Positions 59,746 to 64,000 of a DNA stretch of 64,000 bases are shown one piece after another. A program made the translations under genes and the position numbers. Source of the stretch: Platynereis dumerilii. Lineage: Eukaryota; Annelida; Polychaeta; Phyllodocida; Nereididae. The notes under the pieces are model-generated. The model did no database searches and was not told where the DNA came from. It saw only the letters and a list, made by a program, of their open reading frames with translations. Location: positions 26,700,501-26,764,500 of the forward strand of contig JAPTHN010000011.1 in the NCBI GenBank assembly GCA_026936325.1, read 5' to 3'. Position 1 is the stretch's first letter. Each line of letters opens with the position of its first letter.

Positions 59746-60884
59746 GGGAGAGCCAAATTTACCTCTTTTGTTGGGTTACTTCGGCAGATAAGACTTAAGA
59801 CCTACATGGCATTGTGTGAACCATTCATTCTATCGCCTTGCCCATGTATAGATACACCTTATTCTATGCAGTACATACTTCCTACCCACCAACAATTTGG
59901 AAAGAGAAAACAGACAAGTAGCATGATGCCACCAATCACAATCGGAAACTTGAAAATATGGCTTTTGTTTAAAAAGTTTATGCAAAGCTATTGATCAAAC
60001 ACGCTCCAAACAAGCATTGCATAGATACTGAGATGGCTCCTGGCTATTTATAGCCATCCTGAAAAAGGTTATTGAGCATATTTAGGGTCACAAACACAAT
60101 TTTCTTCAAAAATTACATAAAATAGAGGTATTACACTTAATTCTAGGGCAAGTAGTTCATGATTTACAAATTCACGTTGAAATATCAAGATAACCAATGG
60201 CGGCCATTTTGAAATCAGTCCAATGCATCACTTTGCATTATTTATAAACTATAGGCCTATAATATGCTCATAAATGAATTCAGTGAAGGTAGTCACATTA
60301 CAGTGACACAACAGTCCAAATGCTTTCAATGTAGCAATAAATTAGTTAAATAATACAAATAAAGTATAAAAGCCAAGATGGCTGGTGGCCGCAGCCATCT
60401 TGGAAGTGGTGATCATACATGTAACTTGAGATAAAATATTTAGAATTGGTGATATTAGCAACTCCCATACCAAAGTGGACCTTACACATTATAATTTGAA
60501 GTCACCATGCACTTTACTCATCTAATATTGATCTTGGCCACACAAATTCAAAATGGCTGCCGGCAGCCATCTTGAAATTCATGATAACTTATTCTTGACT
60601 ATTTCAGAGGTCATGGTCACCTTATTTTGATGGAAATTGGTATGCCACACTGTATTTATGATCAAAATTAGCAATTTTTTCGAGATTTTCCACAAAATTC
60701 AAAATGGCCGCCGGCAGCCATCTTGAATTTGAGATATGACGTGTGTCTTACCCTAAAATCTTTTGTTTTGACCCAAGGACCATCTCTGCCAAAGGGGACC
60801 TTTGCATCATAACTTGAAGTCACCATGCACTTAACCCGTCCACTATACAGATAAGAGATCTGAGCTAAGCATTTTTCAGACATT

Positions 60885-60892
60885 TATAAATA
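60885..60892 (+). promoter_or_regulatory. Candidate TATA box
   Basis: TATAAATA lies 65 bp upstream of the ATG at 60950. A start site about 30 bp downstream (near 60915) would give a 5' UTR of roughly 35 nt. It is only about 40 bp outside the right end of element 2. Confidence 0.4.
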
Positions 60893-60949
60893 AGATCAAT
60901 ACTTATCAAAGCAATTTATTCGCTGTCACGATAGCCATGAGCTAACACA

Positions 60950-61010
60950 ATGACAAACCTGTTAGCCCTCTTCGTTTTGGGGCTGAGTGGCCTGGTTACC
61001 CATACTCAGG
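60950..61010 (+). CDS. Candidate first exon encoding a signal peptide
   Basis: ATG at 60950 opens 20 codons, MTNLLALFVLGLSGLVTHTQ, plus one base before GTGAGT at 61011. The peptide has the three parts of a secretory signal: a short polar N-region (MTN), a hydrophobic core (LLALFVLGLSGLV) and a polar C-region (THTQ). The exon ends CAGG|GTGAGT, a strong donor, in phase 1. Phase-1 introns right after the signal peptide are characteristic of secreted and extracellular proteins in animals. A TATA box lies 65 bp upstream. The rest of the gene must be downstream, probably beyond 64000; I could not identify the next exon. Function unknown beyond 'secreted or membrane protein'. The case rests on three agreeing signals in one short stretch, so it may still be chance. 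Confidence 0.5.
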
Positions 61011-61349
61011 GTGAGTGCTTTGTGTATATCACTCTATTTAAGGCCAAGCTACAAGAACATTTTTATTCCAGAACCATGTCTAAGAATATTTTCCTATTTT
61101 AATTTTAATATTCAACATTTTTTGTTGCTTTACGTGCAATATTTGATAAAATTAAAAATATCATAATTTAGATTTATCATAAACATCTGTACATAACATA
61201 AAACTAATCAATCTTAAAAGAAAGGTTTGGAAATCCACAAAACCTACTTGCAAAAGAGTGTGCTTATTTTTCCAGAGAGTGTTAAATGCTTAACTGGGAG
61301 CATTGATTTATGATTTTGTGAGCAATAATAATTGTCCTTCAAAAGATAT
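61011..61349 (+). other. Probable intron start, no feature
   Basis: AT-rich sequence directly after the donor at 61011. If the first exon is real, this is the beginning of its intron. Confidence 0.4.
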
Positions 61350-61645
61350 AAGGTGGTGACCACTTAATAATGGGGGGATGGGGGGGGGGGGCTGGAGTTT
61401 TCCTCAGTGGGAAATTATTTATTTCACAGTAACGGTGGCCGTAATTATTTATTTCAAGCATGCACAGGCCCCGAATATTCATTCCTAAATCAAGCATTGC
61501 CTTCTGAAGAAAAACCCTCAACAGAAATTATTTATTTCAAGACTACCCAGAAAGAATTCATTTATTTCACCAAAACTGATCAAGAAATTATTTATTTAAA
61601 AAAATTCCAACCCCCCCTCCCCTTGAGATGAAATGATGGCCCCCA
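61350..61645 (+). mobile_element. ttatttatttca MITE, copy 1 (best preserved)
   Basis: The left end is ggtggtgaccacttaat with a G-run; the right end is a C-run, then gagatgaaatgatggccccc, its partial complement. In between, aaattatttatttca or a close variant recurs about six times (near 61413, 61441, 61470, 61525, 61554, 61584), all in one orientation and separated by 28-55 bp of mostly unrelated sequence. Same family as 36245-36497 and 11280-11495. Confidence 0.75.
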
Positions 61646-64000
61646 ACTTTGTAAAATAATTTTTTGTCTGGTGTGGATAAGCTTTCGTTGCGCAATTAAA
61701 ACTTTGTCAGTCTAAATCAGATGCGCATCCGGATCCTTTTATCTCAAAGCTCCTCTTGACTAAACAACCACCATTTTTCTCTTGACTGAGTCGATTTGGT
61801 ATGCAGTTGGCAAAGGTGCTTGTGTACTGAATTTGAATTAGATTCTGCTACAACTGGCAAGATAAACTATCTTACATTTTAAAACTCCTGTTGCTCTAAA
61901 ATGTCCTCTTGCAGACTATTGGACAATCTAATTTACACCTTGAAACTAACTTAGGTAAATCAAGGCAATTTCTGCTTTCCCTCTGTTACTTCATCAGGCC
62001 CTCATTTAGTCCCGTCATGGATTGTACAAAGAACCTCAAAAGAACCATTTTATTCAGCAAGACCTGTTCCTGTCATTTTGCATGTATAAGTGTCCTTAAA
62101 GCTAGTATGTCCGCTAATTCTATTAAAGATTCAACTCGCAGTTATACTTATAGATCAGAAACTGATAGATTTTAAGTATAATATTATATACACGAAGTGT
62201 GAGACGGACTCCTTGAATTGGATTGTTTGGATTCTCCAAAAATGTTAACTGACTGGTTATGTATAACTTCTCATAAACATTGCTTTTTGTTTATCCAAAA
62301 ACACCTTGTGTGATTAAGTATAAAAACTTGTTATTTCACTTTGATTTGATTCCCCCATTGTCCACTGTTATAACTTGCAGAGGCACTGACAACTTTTCAG
62401 TATAAGCATTCATTTTGTTATCAAATACATTGTAACAATGCAAGATTCTCACAGTATGAAAGAAAAATATTACATTGTAGGTAACAAGTTTACTCTGCCA
62501 TATCTTGCTCCTTTGCATACTGCTTGTGCTCATTTACATGGCCAGTTCCAGTAGACTGAAGCTGCCCAAAGCGTGTCACTTTTGTCAGTTTGCTTGAAGC
62601 TAGTTATGCGCACCAGAAAAATTATGTCATAATTTTGACCCATAATATCGGCTACTACAAAGGCCATCTTAGTAGGCCTATATACATGACTCCTTGACCA
62701 AAAGCATTGGTCACAGATTCTGAACAGTCGACGATCCCCAGAGCATGAGGGAGAAAGTAGAGGAAGAATAGGTGGAGTTAGATGGATATACGGTTGATTG
62801 TGGCTTTTTGTCCAGTATCTATGCGCCTCACGGGATAATTAGAATTTCGAATAGAGGGAATATTGGAGTTTTGACCGATGGGGTACCTATTTTTCACACG
62901 TTTCTAGAGGGGGATACTAAATTTTCAAAAAATGCTTGGGGAGGGGTAGAAAAAATGTCAAAAAGTACACATGCACTTGGGGGGTTAAAAAGAGCCACAT
63001 GGTGCCTAAGGGGGCACTAAAAAATGAAAACCCCAACCCAAATCATAAATGGAGGATGACCCAGAGATGTGGCCAACACATATTTATAAGTCCTGTTAGA
63101 CATCACCAAGATACTTATACCATTAGAAATGCTGGTATCTAATAGACAATTTTGCATGTTAGCGTCCGGCTAGGGATTAACTCTGTTTACAACAGCAAAC
63201 AAACATTCAAATTATTGTTTATTTTGCAAAAATTATAAGTTAAAATGTATAATAGAAGGAGCGTATGATGTCTAAATCAGTTAGATACCTCTTTGTCGGG
63301 TTCTAATATGTATTTTTTTCAGTTAGAACCCTCCAAATTGGTGTCTAACTAATACGTAACCAGAACCTGTGATTGGTGGCCATTGCCAAGTTGACTGAGC
63401 TAACCCCCTCCCCTCAGAAAATGTTACACATAACAATGTTTGCTGTTTCCAACAGAAACTTTCACCTGAAACTGCTTTAGTCAGTCCCAGTTAGAAGTTC
63501 ATTGGATTAGAATGCCGTGTAAAACGCACGCAATGTCACTTTTCAGGAGAGTGGAGTCATACTTCTCTCAACCAATGAAAATTTGCAGGAAAAATTATGT
63601 ATTTTCTTCCACTGGTGTCTTCAATTATGAAATCATCGGTAACACTGGTCCCTTTAGTTGTGCCATTTGATCTTCCCTTAACCCATGTAAGATGAGTTGT
63701 TTCCCAACAAATCTAAATTAAGAGTTAATGCACAGCGATGCGGCATATTGAACATTGGTAACTGATACATTGCAAAATTTTTTTTCGTCTTGTGAATTAT
63801 TTTTCAATAGATCTCCTTAAAATAATTTCGCTTGCGGTGTTGAAAGTACATAATAAAACATGGCCGTCTGATATTAATTAAAATGCAAAGTTTGCAGTGA
63901 ATCTTATCTATGAGAAGCACAAAAGATTCTCTGAGCTACTTGAGGAGTATCACGATGACCAGATATGTCAGATATTTTTCAGGACACAGATAACATCACC
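61646..64000. other. No supported gene; possible intron
   Basis: About 2.3 kb with chance frames only. A dispersed repeat fragment lies at 62850-63030 (see separate entry). Two weak exon-like stretches are recorded under rejected items. If the signal-peptide gene is real this is its intron. Confidence 0.45.
62850..63030 (+). repeat. Dispersed repeat with ggggtacctatttttcacac
   Basis: G-rich words (agagggggatact, cttggggaggggt, cttggggggttaaaaa) alternate with A/T stretches. Part of it matches the complement of about 29165-29210. Overlapping frames (62772-63020, 62936-63142) are not considered genes. Confidence 0.5.

Larger units (their letters stand above)
57218..60843. mobile_element. Long-TIR DNA element 2, TA target site (3.63 kb)
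   Basis: Ends are GTGGACGGGTTAAGTGCA and its complement, flanked by TA (57216-57217, 60844-60845). Inverted arms are about 830 bp (57218-58050; about 60015-60843). They share gatgcaaaggtcccctttgg with element 1, and the terminal GTGGACGGGTTAAGTGCA resembles element 1's GTTGGTGGGTTAGGTCA. Both are therefore one superfamily. The interior holds a tRNA-like relic and purine/pyrimidine-biased arms, and no recognised transposase. Confidence 0.85.

Noticed and set aside
62381-62480. Possible second exon of the signal-peptide gene (acceptor ...taacttgcag, donor tgtag|gtaaca, open in phase 1)
   Set aside because: About 33 open codons with moderate splice sites is expected by chance in a few kilobases. 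A competing stretch at 61999-62080 (acceptor cttcatcag) is equally plausible, so neither is called.

Overview
This is AT-rich animal nuclear DNA, most likely from a marine invertebrate. The echinoderm or hemichordate flavour is only a guess from the repeat style: 'aaaatggccgcc' words, keyword MITEs, GATA microsatellites and a CR1/Jockey-like LINE. Nothing looks bacterial. There is almost no host coding sequence. The only host-gene signal I can support is at 60.9-61.0 kb: a TATA box followed by a short first exon that encodes a signal peptide and ends in a phase-1 splice donor. Most short open frames elsewhere are chance frames in repeats. I recognised no retrovirus, LTR element or Polinton.

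Layout, left to right. 0-5 kb is gene-empty apart from a block bounded by a reiterated word (1.4-2.7 kb) and a fold-back palindrome (4.8 kb). 5.3-11.2 kb is a degenerate tandem array split by a 4.66-kb long-TIR element with a TA target site. 12.3-27.4 kb is an old duplicated segment. Its left copy (13.3-23.0 kb) carries a Tc1/mariner-type element (13.9-17.4 kb) that itself holds an 8-bp-TSD hAT-type element. Its right copy (23.6-27.4 kb) has the empty site for the first element and its own small MITE. 28.4-40 kb is a patchwork of hAT-type MITEs with clear 8-bp target duplications, fold-back palindromes, GATA microsatellites and one very large microsatellite hairpin (35.33-35.75 kb).

40.2-56.2 kb is a tandem array of five units (U1-U5), with a sixth partial unit (U0) at 33.4-34.7 kb. 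Two unit types of about 2.97 kb (A) and 2.57 kb (B) alternate as B-A-B-A-B, so the duplicated module is probably an A+B dimer. U1 to U4 each carry a different, private transposon, and the other units supply empty sites. U4 carries a 5'-truncated non-LTR retrotransposon with an open 370-codon reverse-transcriptase frame (52.4-53.8 kb). 57.2-60.8 kb is a second long-TIR element related to the one at 5.7-10.4 kb. It ends about 40 bp upstream of the TATA box of the signal-peptide exon. The last 3 kb is probably intron and further repeats.

The most distinctive property of the window is that about a dozen unrelated loci are each built from their own short word, repeated in direct or inverted orientation at roughly 30-200 bp spacing. 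Paralogous empty sites give unusually direct proof of several insertions. All boundaries were read by eye, without alignment software.
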